Positions 17,975 to 26,587 of a stretch of DNA of 53,753 nt are shown piece after piece. Position 1 is the first letter of the stretch, and each line of letters starts with the position of its first letter. The notes below the pieces were generated by a model. That model saw nothing but the letters and a program-made list of their open reading frames with translations. It searched no databases and was not told where the DNA came from. The translations under genes and the position numbers were made by a program. This DNA comes from Pseudomonadota bacterium (GTDB lineage Bacteria; Pseudomonadota; Gammaproteobacteria; Burkholderiales; Thiobacillaceae): the NCBI GenBank assembly GCA_030690985.1, contig JAUYFG010000174.1, forward strand, positions 1 through 53,753, written 5' to 3'.

Positions 17975-18055
17975 GTAGGATGTGGTGAGCGCAGCGAACC
18001 GCATCAACTAGCGCAACCGTGGTCGATGCGGTTCGCTGCGCTCACCGCATCCTAC
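17975..18055. repeat. GTAGGATGTGGTGAGCGCAG palindrome
   Basis: Full inverted repeat at the breakpoint of the NtrC-type fragment. Confidence 0.85.
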
Positions 18056-18258
18056 GGCCCTACCCCTCCGGGCGGGGGAGCAACGATGAAACTCCGCATC
18101 CACCGGCGGCGGGAACACCAGCGCCGCGCTGAATAGCTCGACGCCAACCCCGACACCGCAACGCCCGTGTTCGATAGAACAGGGCTGACCCAGCCCCCGC
18201 TCCCGTGCGATGCTTACGCCTTTGCCCGAGCGTGGGCAGACTGACCGGGAGACAGCAC
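18056..18258. other. Region upstream of ppdK, unassigned
   Basis: The minus strand is open here (reading around CSIEHGRCGVGVGVELFSAA) until the repeat at 18055, which might be another relic, but I do not recognise a family. The ppdK Shine-Dalgarno sequence (CGGGAGA) lies at the right end. No clear promoter seen. Confidence 0.3.
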
Positions 18259-21024
18259 ATGGCAACGAGCAAGTGGGTTTATGCCTTCAGCGAAGGCGAC
18301 GGCAAGAACAAACATCAGTTGGGTGGCAAGGGGGCGAATCTGTGCGAGATGACGCAGATCGGCCTCAACGTGCCCCCCGGTTTCGTGATTACCACCGAGG
18401 CTTGCCTGGCTTTTCTCGACGATAGCCAGCGCGCGCTGCCGCTGGGAGTGATGGACGAAGTGCGCATGCAGTTGCTGCGGGTGGAGTCCGCCAGCGGCAA
18501 GATTTTTGGCGGGCGCGACAACCCGCTGCTGGTTTCCGTGCGTTCCGGTTCGGCCATGTCCATGCCGGGCATGATGGACACCATCCTCAACCTCGGCCTC
18601 AACCCCGACACCCTGCAAGGCCTGATCGCCCAGACCGGCAACGAGCGCTTCGCCCAGGATGCCTATCGCCGTTTCATCCAGTTGTTCGGCAAGGTGGCGC
18701 TGGGGGTGCCGGAGGCGTTGTTCGACACTGAATTCAACGCCGTGAAAGCCAAGGCTGGGGTCAAACACGATGTCGGCCTTTCCGCGCGCGACCTGACCGA
18801 AATCGCCGATCGTTTCCTGGAGGTAGTGCGCAAGCACACCGGCCAGCCCTTCCCCGCCGACCCCTATGAACAACTGGAAATCGCGATCAAGGCGGTGTTC
18901 GACTCCTGGGGCGGCAAGCGCGCGGTGGATTACCGGCGCGAGTTCAAGATCACCCCGGCGATGGCCAACGGCACGGCGGTCAACGTGGTGGCGATGGTGT
19001 TCGGCAACATGGGGGATGACTCGGCGACGGGTGTGGGCTTCACCCGCGACCCCGGCACCGGCGAAAACGTGATGTTCGGCGAATACCTCACCAACGCCCA
19101 GGGCGAGGATGTGGTGGCCGGCATTCGCACGCCGAAGCCGGTGGCGGAACTGGAAAGCGAAATGCCGGACCTGTACCGGCAACTGGTCGAACTGCGCGAC
19201 CAGCTCGAAGGCCACTACAAGGAAGTGCAGGACTACGAATACACCATCGAGAAAGGCACCCTGTTCTGCCTGCAAACCCGCAACGGCAAGATGAACGCCA
19301 CCGCGCTGGTGCGGACCTCGGTGGAAATGGTGGAGGACGGCCTGATCGACAAGACCCAGGCGCTGCTGCGCATCCAGCCGGAAATGCTGGAACAACTGCT
19401 GTTCCCGCGCCTCGACCCGAAAACCAAGGCAGTGGCCGTGGCGCGCGGCCTGCCCGCCTCGCCCGGCGCGGCTTCCGGCATCGCCGTGTTCGACGCCGAC
19501 CGCGCCGAGAAACTCGGCCGCGCCGGCGAAAAAGTCATCCTGGTGCGGGAAGAAACCAAGCCGGAAGACATCCACGGCTTCTTCGCCAGCCAGGGCATTC
19601 TCACCAGCCGTGGCGGCAAGACCTCGCACGCCGCCGTGGTCGCGCGCGGCATGGGCAAACCCTGCGTGGCCGGCGCCGAGGGCATTCATGTCGATGTCCG
19701 CACGCGCCAGGCCATCGTCGGCGACAAGGCCTTCGGCGAAGGCACGGTGATTACCCTCGACGGCACCACCGGCAACGTCTACCTGGGCGAGGTGGCGATG
19801 ATCGAAGCCGACTTCACGCCGGAACTGGACACCCTGCTGTCCTGGGCCGACGAGGTGGCGAAGCTGAAAGTTATGGCCAACGCCGATACCCCGAGCGACG
19901 CCGAGCACGCCCTCAAATACGGCGCCATGGGCATCGGCCTGTGCCGCACCGAGCGCATGTTCAACGCCGTCGAGCGCCTGCCCATCGTGGTGGAAATGAT
20001 CGTCGCCGAGAGCATCGGCGACCGCCAGGTCGCGCTCGACAAGTTGCTGCCGATCCAGCGCGCCGACTTCGCCGGCATCTTCAAGGTGATGGCGCCGCGC
20101 CCGGTCACCATCCGCCTGCTCGACCCGCCGATCCACGAATTCCTGCCCAGCGCCGACCAGTTGGTGGAAGAACTCGACCAGCTCAAACACTTGCGCGACA
20201 CCCTGCGCGGCATGCAGGTCTTGTCCGACGCGGTGGACTTCATGTACCGCACCCGCGACACCCACCCGCAGGTCGCGCTGCCGGCCGACCCGGTGCTGGT
20301 GGACGAGGCCATCCAAAAGAAGGAAGCCATGCTGAAGAAGGTGCGCGCCCTGCACGAGATCAACCCCATGCTCGGGCATCGCGGCGTGCGCCTGGGGCTG
20401 ACCTTCCCGGAAATCTACGCCATGCAGATCCGCGCCATCCTGGAAGCCGCCGCCGAATGCCAGAAAGCCGGCATCGAGGTACACCCGGAAATCATGGTGC
20501 CGCAGGTGTGCACCGCGCAGGAACTCAAGCAGGTGAAGTCCTGGGTGGAAGGCATCCGCGCCGACGTCGAAGCCACGGCCGGCGTCGTGCTCAACTTCAA
20601 ATTCGGCTCCATGCTGGAAGTGGTGCGCGCCTGCATGCGCGCGGAGAAACTGGCCGAAGAAGCCGAATTCTTCTCCTTCGGCACCAACGACCTCACCCAG
20701 GCCGTCTTCTCCTTCTCCCGCGAGGACGCCGAGAACAAGTTCCTGCCCATGTACAACCAGCACAAGATTCTTCAGGACAACCCGTTCGAGGTGCTGGACG
20801 TGGAAGGCGTCGGCAAGATCATGAAACTGGCGGTGGATTGGGGCCGTGCCACCCGCCCCGGCATGAAGATCGGCATCTGCGGCGAACACGGCGGCCACCC
20901 GGCATCCATCCGCTTCTGCCACGAAGTTGGTCTCACCTACGTTTCCTGCTCCGGCCCGCGCGTGCCGGTGGCGCGCCTGGCGGCGGCGCAGGCAGCCCTG
21001 GCAGACGCGGCGCGAGTGGCGTAG
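18259..21024 (+). CDS. ppdK: Pyruvate, phosphate dikinase
   Basis: 921 residues. Interconverts pyruvate, ATP and phosphate with PEP, AMP and pyrophosphate. The N-terminal ATP-grasp domain begins WVYAFSEGDGKNKHQLGGKG. The phosphohistidine is His457 in GGKTSHAAVVARG, and the C-terminal PEP-binding barrel contains FGTNDLTQAVFSFSREDAE and Cys874 in [10 protein letters not shown]. The start ATG has GGGAGA eight bases upstream. The lineage probably uses it for gluconeogenic PEP supply next to glycogen genes. Odd: the last about 130 bases of coding sequence recur 1160 bases downstream, beyond a toxin-antitoxin module. Confidence 0.96.
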   Translation: MATSKWVYAFSEGDGKNKHQLGGKGANLCEMTQIGLNVPPGFVITTEACLAFLDDSQRALPLGVMDEVRMQLLRVESASGKIFGGRDNPLLVSVRSGSAMSMPGMMDTILNLGLNPDTLQGLIAQTGNERFAQDAYRRFIQLFGKVALGVPEALFDTEFNAVKAKAGVKHDVGLSARDLTEIADRFLEVVRKHTGQPFPADPYEQLEIAIKAVFDSWGGKRAVDYRREFKITPAMANGTAVNVVAMVFGNMGDDSATGVGFTRDPGTGENVMFGEYLTNAQGEDVVAGIRTPKPVAELESEMPDLYRQLVELRDQLEGHYKEVQDYEYTIEKGTLFCLQTRNGKMNATALVRTSVEMVEDGLIDKTQALLRIQPEMLEQLLFPRLDPKTKAVAVARGLPASPGAASGIAVFDADRAEKLGRAGEKVILVREETKPEDIHGFFASQGILTSRGGKTSHAAVVARGMGKPCVAGAEGIHVDVRTRQAIVGDKAFGEGTVITLDGTTGNVYLGEVAMIEADFTPELDTLLSWADEVAKLKVMANADTPSDAEHALKYGAMGIGLCRTERMFNAVERLPIVVEMIVAESIGDRQVALDKLLPIQRADFAGIFKVMAPRPVTIRLLDPPIHEFLPSADQLVEELDQLKHLRDTLRGMQVLSDAVDFMYRTRDTHPQVALPADPVLVDEAIQKKEAMLKKVRALHEINPMLGHRGVRLGLTFPEIYAMQIRAILEAAAECQKAGIEVHPEIMVPQVCTAQELKQVKSWVEGIRADVEATAGVVLNFKFGSMLEVVRACMRAEKLAEEAEFFSFGTNDLTQAVFSFSREDAENKFLPMYNQHKILQDNPFEVLDVEGVGKIMKLAVDWGRATRPGMKIGICGEHGGHPASIRFCHEVGLTYVSCSGPRVPVARLAAAQAALADAARVA

Positions 21025-21124
21025 GTGGGCAAGCGCAGCGGAATCCGGGGGACGTGGGAGGCCCGCTTCCGCCCAAAGGCTCCGGTTCCATTCCATCATC
21101 CTAGATTCCGCAGTTGACCGCGTC

Positions 21125-21182
21125 GTAGGAGCGGGCGTGCTCGCGATAGCCACCGTGGTATCGCGGGCAAGCCCGCTCCTAC
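21125..21182. repeat. GTAGGAGCGGGCGTGCTCGCG palindrome
   Basis: Inverted repeat, second arm GCGGGCAAGCCCGCTCCTAC; same family as 5257 and 42428. Confidence 0.85.
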
Positions 21183-21309
21183 GACGACCTTGCGGGGTCA
21201 CCCGAAGGGTGAATGCCATCGGACGCCCCCGCGCCTGTATCCATGCGGCGTCCCGGTGGTCAGGGAGCGATCGACTGAGGAATCCAGGATCATGACCACG
21301 TACCGAGTT

Positions 21310-21338
21310 GAATTACCAAGTTTATAATTAGGTAATTC
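21310..21338 (+). promoter_or_regulatory. Probable operator and -10 of the AbrB/VapC pair
   Basis: GAATTACC (21310-21317) and its exact complement GGTAATTC (21331-21338) flank TATAAT at 21323-21328, a perfect -10 hexamer. A dimeric AbrB-type antitoxin binding the inverted repeat would cover the promoter, the usual autoregulation. No good -35 is visible. Confidence 0.6.
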
Positions 21339-21361
21339 ATTTCGAATTGTAGGAGCCAGGC

Positions 21362-21586
21362 ATGAGAAGCACGATCACCGAACGCGGGCAAACCGTCATA
21401 CCAGCGGAAATTCGCCGCCTGTTTCACCTGAGCCCGGCTGATCGGCTGGAGTGGGTCGTGGAAGCGCAAGAGATCAGGGTGATTCCCGTTCGATCAGATC
21501 CCATCCACGCCTTTCGTGGACAGGGCAAGGGGGGAGGAACCCAGCGCCTGCTGGCGGAACGCGAGAAAGACAAGGCGCGGGAATGA
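21362..21586 (+). CDS. AbrB/MazE-type antitoxin
   Basis: 74 residues. The N-terminal swapped-hairpin DNA-binding domain is SpoVT/AbrB-like: STITERGQTVIPAEIRRLF, then SPADRLEWVVEAQEIRVIPV. The charged C-terminus ([12 protein letters not shown]) should bind the toxin. AGGAG lies about seven bases before the ATG, and the stop overlaps the toxin start (ATGA). Confidence 0.88.
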   Translation: MRSTITERGQTVIPAEIRRLFHLSPADRLEWVVEAQEIRVIPVRSDPIHAFRGQGKGGGTQRLLAEREKDKARE

Positions 21587-21990
21587 AGAAGTACCTGCTC
21601 GATACCTCCGCACTCTTGACGCTGCGAGACGACGAACCCGGAGCCGACCACGTCGCGCAACTGCTGGCAGAGGCTCAGACAGGAAAAACAAACTGCCTGT
21701 GCTGCTTCATTTCCTTGATGGAAGTGATGTATCGCGTCTGGCGCGATGAGGGCGAGTCAGCCGGACGCCTGGCCTATGAACAGTGTCTGGCGTTGCCACT
21801 GGAGTGGGTGCATGAGTCACCCAACCTGCTGAAACGAGCCGCCGAAATCAAGGCCAGCCACGCCCTCTCGCTGGCCGACGCATGGATTGCCGCCAGCGCG
21901 CTGGAAGAACAAGCGGTACTAATCCACAAAGACCCCGAATTCACACCCATCCCGGTTGAACAGGAACCCTTGCCATTCAAAGCGAAATAG
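21583..21990 (+). CDS. vapC: PIN-domain toxin of VapC type
   Basis: 135-residue PIN ribonuclease. Metal ligands fit Asp7 ([12 protein letters not shown]), Glu in [12 protein letters not shown], Asp in [13 protein letters not shown] and the late Asp in HKDPEF. Paired with the overlapping AbrB-type antitoxin. A second vapC of a different subgroup is at 7978, so this is not a duplicate of it. Confidence 0.9.
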   Translation: MKKYLLDTSALLTLRDDEPGADHVAQLLAEAQTGKTNCLCCFISLMEVMYRVWRDEGESAGRLAYEQCLALPLEWVHESPNLLKRAAEIKASHALSLADAWIAASALEEQAVLIHKDPEFTPIPVEQEPLPFKAK

Positions 21991-22022
21991 GGGTGTCCCC
22001 GTTTTCTGCCGTTTTCTGCGAC

Positions 22023-22190
22023 ATGAAGATCGGCATCTGCGGCGAACACGGCGGCCACCCGGCCTCCATCCGCTTCTGCCACGAGGTTGGCTTGACCTAC
22101 GTCTCCTGCTCCGGCCCGCGCGTGCCGGTGGCACGCCTGGCGGCGGCGCAGGCGGAGATTGCCGAAGCGCCGAAGCAAGCGAACGCGTAA
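22023..22190 (+). pseudogene. Second copy of the ppdK 3' end
   Basis: Starts at [14 protein letters not shown] and runs to a stop, 55 codons. Over 131 bases it matches 20863-20993 with seven differences, all synonymous; then the tails diverge ([12 protein letters not shown] here, AALADAARVA in the intact gene). A strong hairpin follows directly. It has no start of its own, so it is not expected to be a protein. It is probably the original end of ppdK, displaced by the toxin-antitoxin segment. Confidence 0.85.
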
Positions 22191-22195
22191 ACGAC

Positions 22196-22226
22196 GTGGG
22201 GCGATGCCATCACGGCATCGCCCCAC
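22196..22226. terminator. Hairpin after the ppdK 3' copy
   Basis: Perfect 13-base stem GTGGGGCGATGCC / GGCATCGCCCCAC with a five-base loop. The T run after it is weak (GCTATTCCC). It lies between the convergent ppdK copy and glgC and could end both. Confidence 0.65.
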
Positions 22227-22262
22227 GCTATTCCCGTTGCCCGGCCAGCCAGGCCGGCAACC

Positions 22263-23543
22263 TTAGCGGAACTGGTGCAGCGCCTGCCCCAGCATTTCCG
22301 GGGTGACCAGGGTGATGCCCTTCTGGGTGACGTGAAAATGTTTCTCGTCTTCGGCCCGGTTGACACCGATGCTCACTCCCGGAGGAATCTTGCAGCCTCG
22401 GTCGATGACCACCTGCTTGAGGATGGCGCCTTCACCGATAATCACGTCGGGCAGGACCACGGCTTCTTCCAGATAGGCGCCTTCCTTGACCATCACGTTG
22501 GAGAACAGCACCGAACGGCGCACCGTGGCACCGCTGATGATGCAGCCGCCGGAGACCATGGAATCGACCGCCATGCCGCGCCGGCCTTCTTCGTCGAACA
22601 CGAATTTGGCGGGTGGCAACTGCTCCTGATAGGTCCAGATCGGCCAGTCCTTGTCGTAGAGGTTGAGTTCCGGGGTGATGCGCGCCAGATCCAGGTTGGC
22701 TTCCCAGTAGGCATCCACGGTTCCCACATCGCGCCAGTAGGGCTCTTCGTCTTCGCGGCGGACACAGCTTTCGGTGAAGCTGTGGGCATAGACGCGGTAA
22801 CCGGTCTTGATCAGGTGCGGAATGATGTCCTTGCCGAAGTCATGTTCCGACTGGCTGTCATCGGCATCGCGCATCAGTTGTTCGAACAGGAAGGCGGCGT
22901 TGAATACGTAGATGCCCATCGAGCACAGCGAGGTGCCCGGGTTGCCCGGTATGGAAGGAGGGGTCGCGGGTTTTTCGATGAATTCGACCACGCGGCCTTC
23001 GTCGTCGACCGCCAGCACGCCGAAGGCGGAAGCCTCCTCGGTCGGCACCTCGATGCAGGCCACACTCATGTCGGCTTCGTTGCGCACATGGCTGGCGATC
23101 ATCTCGCCGTAGTCCATCTTGTAGATGTGGTCGCCGGCCAGGATGAGTACATATTCCGGCTTGTAGACGCGCAGGATGTCGAGGTTCTGGTAGACCGCGT
23201 CGGTGGTGCCCTTGTACCAGGCGTCTTCGGCCACGCGTTGCTGCGCCGGCAGGAGGTCGACAAACTCGTTGAACTCGCCGCGCAGGAAACCCCAGCCGCG
23301 CTGGATGTGTTTGATCAGGCTGTGCGACTTGTACTGGGTGACCACGCCGATGCGGCGGATGCCCGAATTCATGCAGTTGGACAGCGGAAAATCGACGATG
23401 CGAAACTTGCCGCCGAATGGAACCCCGGGCTTGGCGCGCCAGTCGGTCAGTTGCTTCAGGCGGCTGCCACGCCCCCCGGCAAGGATCAGTGCGACGGTGT
23501 TTTTGGTTAGTAAACTAACGAAACGCGGATATTCCTTGACCAT
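22263..23543 (-). CDS. glgC: Glucose-1-phosphate adenylyltransferase
   Basis: 426 residues. Makes ADP-glucose, the committed step of bacterial glycogen synthesis. The nucleotide-binding motif is [36 protein letters not shown], the catalytic-site [16 protein letters not shown] and the G1P site EFIEKPA are all present. A left-handed beta-helix C-terminal domain follows ([20 protein letters not shown]). The ATG at 23543, preceded by GGGG, was preferred over an upstream ATG. Divergent from glgB with a 115-base gap, where shared control is likely. Confidence 0.96.
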   Translation of the reverse strand: MVKEYPRFVSLLTKNTVALILAGGRGSRLKQLTDWRAKPGVPFGGKFRIVDFPLSNCMNSGIRRIGVVTQYKSHSLIKHIQRGWGFLRGEFNEFVDLLPAQQRVAEDAWYKGTTDAVYQNLDILRVYKPEYVLILAGDHIYKMDYGEMIASHVRNEADMSVACIEVPTEEASAFGVLAVDDEGRVVEFIEKPATPPSIPGNPGTSLCSMGIYVFNAAFLFEQLMRDADDSQSEHDFGKDIIPHLIKTGYRVYAHSFTESCVRREDEEPYWRDVGTVDAYWEANLDLARITPELNLYDKDWPIWTYQEQLPPAKFVFDEEGRRGMAVDSMVSGGCIISGATVRRSVLFSNVMVKEGAYLEEAVVLPDVIIGEGAILKQVVIDRGCKIPPGVSIGVNRAEDEKHFHVTQKGITLVTPEMLGQALHQFR

Positions 23544-23658
23544 GTTTTCCCCCGTGAAAATCGCTCGAAACATTGGTGCCGATCATAACCGATAGCGTTA
23601 TCCTGATTCCGCACCTGATCGGGTTTATCCGGTCCTTTCATCCTTACGCCAGCTCACC

Positions 23659-25818
23659 ATGCCCCTTGCCATCGAACGTTTGATCACCGCCCGCCATCAC
23701 GACCCCCTCGCTGTTCTGGGTCTGCACCGCAGCCATGACGCTTGGCTGGTGCGGGTTTTCCGCCCGTCCGCCACGCGCGTTTCCCTGTTGTTGAATGAGG
23801 GCGCGGTGGCGATGCGCCAGACCGATCCACGTGGCATTTTCGAATGGCAAGGCGAACATCCGCCGGCACGACCCTGGCGGCTTGCCGTCGAGGAAAACGG
23901 GACGACGTTCGAGGTCAGCGACCCCTACGCCTTCGAGCCCAGCCTCACGGAACAGGAGATGTATCTGTTCAACGAGGGCCGCCTGCTGGAAGCCTGGAAC
24001 ACCTTTGGCGCCCAGCCCATGCAACAACTGGGCGTGGACGGGGTGCGTTTCGCGGTGTGGGCACCCAATGCCGAGCGGGTTTCGGTGGTGGGCAACTTCA
24101 ACAACTGGGATGGCCGCCTGCACCCGATGTGCGCGCGCGGCGGCTCCGGCATCTGGGAATTGTTCATCCCCGGCCTGGTGCCCGGCGATCTCTACCGCCT
24201 GGAACTGCGCAACCGCGCCACAGGGGAAATCCTGGTCAAGGCCGACCCCTTCGCCCAGGGTTTCGAACTCCGCCCCGGCAGCGCCGCCGTGGTGGTGCGG
24301 CCGAGCGGCCATGACTGGCACGATGGCGAATGGCTGCAAGCGCGCGCGCAACGCGACTGGCTGCACGCGCCGATGAATATCTACGAAATGCATGCCGGCT
24401 CATGGAAACGCGACGCCGATGGCCGCTTCCATACCTGGCCGGAATTGACCGAATCGCTGGTGCCCTATGTGGCCGGCATGGGCTTTACCCACATCGAATT
24501 GATGCCCATCACCGAACATCCGCTGGATGAATCCTGGGGCTATCAGACCACCGGTTATTTCGCTCCCACCTCGCGCCTGGGGAGCGCCGACCAGTTCCGC
24601 GCCTTCGTCGATGCCTGCCACCAGGCCGGCATCGGCATCATTCTCGACTGGGTGCCGGGACATTTCCCGATGGATGCCTGGGCGCTCGCCCGCTTCGATG
24701 GCACCGCCCTGTTCGAGCATGAAGACCCGCGTATGGGCGTCCACCAGGACTGGGGCACGCACATCTTCAACTACGGCCGCGCCGAGGTGAAAGGCTTCCT
24801 GCTGTCCAGCGCCCACTACTGGATGGACCAGTTCCACCTGGATGGCCTGCGCGTGGATGCGGTTGCGTCGATGCTTTACCTGGATTACTCCCGCAAAGCC
24901 GGGGAATGGTTGCCCAACAAGTTCGGCGGCCGCGAGAACCTGGACGCCATCGACTTCCTGCGCGAGATGAACGTGATGGTGCACGAACGCTTCCCCGGTG
25001 CGCTGACCATCGCCGAGGAATCCACCGCCTGGCCGATGGTTTCGCGTCCGGTCTACCTGGGCGGCCTGGGCTTCTCGATGAAGTGGAACATGGGCTGGAT
25101 GAACGACACCCTGGCCTATATCCAGCAGGACCCGGTGTATCGCCGCTACAACCACAACAACCTCACCTTCGGCCAGCTTTACGCTTACTCGGAGAACTTC
25201 GTCCTGCCGTTCTCCCACGATGAAGTGGTGCATGGAAAGCTCTCGCTGCTCGGCAAGATGCCGGGCGACGCCTGGCAAAAGTTCGCCAACCTGCGCCTGT
25301 TGTTGACCTACCAACTCGCCAGCCCCGGCAAGAAGCTGAACTTCATGGGCAACGAAATCGGCCAGGGCCGCGAGTGGTCGGAAAAATGGGGGCTGGACTG
25401 GGAACTGCTGGAAATCGACTGGCATGAAGGCGTGAAACGCTGCCTGCGCGACCTCAACCATCTCTACCGCGACCTGCCGCCCCTGCATGAACTCGATTTC
25501 TTCTCCGATGGCTTTGCCTGGATCGACTGCCACGATGCGGACCAATCCATCCTCGCCTTCCAACGCCGCGACAAACACGGCCGCTCGGTCATCGTCGCCC
25601 TCAACTTCACCCCGGTGCCACGCGATGGCTACCGCATCGGCGCCCCGGCCGCCGGCTTCTGGCGGGAAATCTTCAACAGCGACTCCAGCTTCTACGGTGG
25701 CGGTAACCTGGGCAATGGCGCCGGTCTGATGACGGAAGAGCAGCCCTGGATGGGCTATCCTCAGTCCCTCGTCATCACCCTGCCACCGCTGGCGGGGGTG
25801 GTGCTGTATCAGGATTGA
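23659..25818 (+). CDS. glgB: 1,4-alpha-glucan branching enzyme
   Basis: 719 residues. Cuts alpha-1,4 chains and makes alpha-1,6 branches in glycogen. Two N-terminal beta modules (CBM48: VRFAVWAPNAERVSVVGNFN) precede the GH13 barrel. The nucleophile is Asp400 (DGLRVDAVAS), the acid/base Glu453 (LTIAEES), and the transition-state Asp lies in LPFSHDEVVHGK. A C-terminal all-beta domain ends the protein. Full length and intact; divergent partner of glgC. Confidence 0.97.
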   Translation: MPLAIERLITARHHDPLAVLGLHRSHDAWLVRVFRPSATRVSLLLNEGAVAMRQTDPRGIFEWQGEHPPARPWRLAVEENGTTFEVSDPYAFEPSLTEQEMYLFNEGRLLEAWNTFGAQPMQQLGVDGVRFAVWAPNAERVSVVGNFNNWDGRLHPMCARGGSGIWELFIPGLVPGDLYRLELRNRATGEILVKADPFAQGFELRPGSAAVVVRPSGHDWHDGEWLQARAQRDWLHAPMNIYEMHAGSWKRDADGRFHTWPELTESLVPYVAGMGFTHIELMPITEHPLDESWGYQTTGYFAPTSRLGSADQFRAFVDACHQAGIGIILDWVPGHFPMDAWALARFDGTALFEHEDPRMGVHQDWGTHIFNYGRAEVKGFLLSSAHYWMDQFHLDGLRVDAVASMLYLDYSRKAGEWLPNKFGGRENLDAIDFLREMNVMVHERFPGALTIAEESTAWPMVSRPVYLGGLGFSMKWNMGWMNDTLAYIQQDPVYRRYNHNNLTFGQLYAYSENFVLPFSHDEVVHGKLSLLGKMPGDAWQKFANLRLLLTYQLASPGKKLNFMGNEIGQGREWSEKWGLDWELLEIDWHEGVKRCLRDLNHLYRDLPPLHELDFFSDGFAWIDCHDADQSILAFQRRDKHGRSVIVALNFTPVPRDGYRIGAPAAGFWREIFNSDSSFYGGGNLGNGAGLMTEEQPWMGYPQSLVITLPPLAGVVLYQD

Positions 25819-25853
25819 GGCCAGACCTCAGCGACTCGAAGAGGATGCAATAG

Positions 25854-26159
25854 ATGAATGCCATTGCCGAGAAGGTCCATTTAATCGAACAGTTGTCAGC
25901 CAATCCCGCAGCAACGAACCTCCTTCTGGACAAGGTCATTGAGTGTCTGGTCAATCACGACCGGCGAAAATTGGACGGCTTTCGGGAAAAACTCACGGCG
26001 TTTGAACGGCAGTACGGCATGAGTACGGCGGACTTCCTGCGGCGCTTCGATTCTGGCGAGTTGGGTGACGCCCCCGACTGGTTCGACTGGGATGGCTATG
26101 CGGCGCTTGCCGCCAGCCTGGAAAGCAAGCTTCAGGGCGTCGGGGTGTTGCGTGGATGA
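25854..26159 (+). CDS. Probable antitoxin partner of TumE-like protein
   Basis: 101 residues, mainly helical by composition (EKVHLIEQLSANPAATNLLL, REKLTAFERQYGMSTADFLR) with an acidic, aromatic tail (DAPDWFDWDGYAALAASLES). No known DNA-binding motif is visible. It ends 8 bases inside the TumE-like gene, so translation is coupled, the usual build of an antitoxin-toxin pair. The antitoxin role is inferred from this. Confidence 0.6.
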   Translation: MNAIAEKVHLIEQLSANPAATNLLLDKVIECLVNHDRRKLDGFREKLTAFERQYGMSTADFLRRFDSGELGDAPDWFDWDGYAALAASLESKLQGVGVLRG

Positions 26160-26547
26160 AATTCTGGCGGCCTGGCATGACAAGGTCACCGCCCATCTGA
26201 TCGCTTGGCCCCTCTCCCGCCACATCGCCATCGACTACGCCGAAACCGGTGGTGCCGTGGCGCAATACCGCATCCGTGTCAGTTTGCTGGATGGCTCCTT
26301 GCTGCAATGTGTCGAGCGGGTACGCGCCGGTGCCGGGCATCTGGAGACGGAAAAATATAGCTTCCACTGGCAAACCCCGGACGGAACGCTGATTTGCCGC
26401 TGGGATAACGCGCCGCACCACCGCGAACTGCCCGGCTTTCCCCACCACCTGCACGAAGGCGATGAAAATATCGTTCTGTCCCACGCTCCACTCGATGTAT
26501 TCACAGCCATGAGCCTGGTTGAGACCAGGTTGATTCAAAAAAAATAG
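26152..26547 (+). CDS. TumE-family (DUF6516) toxin
   Basis: 131 residues. Matches the TumE pattern: an N-terminal helix ([20 protein letters not shown]), a beta sheet ([19 protein letters not shown]), the family motif [20 protein letters not shown], then [12 protein letters not shown]. The GTG at 26152 is the only start matching the family N-terminus; it overlaps the upstream gene by 8 bases. The family is proposed to act as a toxin in toxin-antitoxin modules. The repeated His residues in the motif may be catalytic, but I cannot show that. Confidence 0.75.
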   Translation: MDEILAAWHDKVTAHLIAWPLSRHIAIDYAETGGAVAQYRIRVSLLDGSLLQCVERVRAGAGHLETEKYSFHWQTPDGTLICRWDNAPHHRELPGFPHHLHEGDENIVLSHAPLDVFTAMSLVETRLIQKK

Positions 26548-26587
26548 CCCCCTCTTGCCGCTGACCCTACCCCCGCTTCCCTACACC

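Larger units (their letters stand above)
21025..21361. other. ppdK-antitoxin intergenic region
   Basis: No gene seen. Contains a GTAGGAGCGGGC palindrome (21125-21182) and, at the right, the promoter/operator of the toxin-antitoxin pair. The A+T-rich stretch 21305-21345 differs in composition from the surrounding high-GC sequence. Confidence 0.6.

Noticed and set aside
18008-18265. Minus-strand frame of 85 codons upstream of ppdK
   Set aside because: Its end is repeat-derived and the rest matches nothing I recognise; kept only as an unassigned region.
18214-21219. Open frame of about 1000 codons opposite ppdK
   Set aside because: High-GC shadow: no family features, His/Gly/Ala-rich translation, while the plus strand encodes all PPDK motifs.
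23544-23658. A defined regulator site between glgC and glgB
   Set aside because: The gap must hold both promoters, but I could not identify convincing boxes or an operator.
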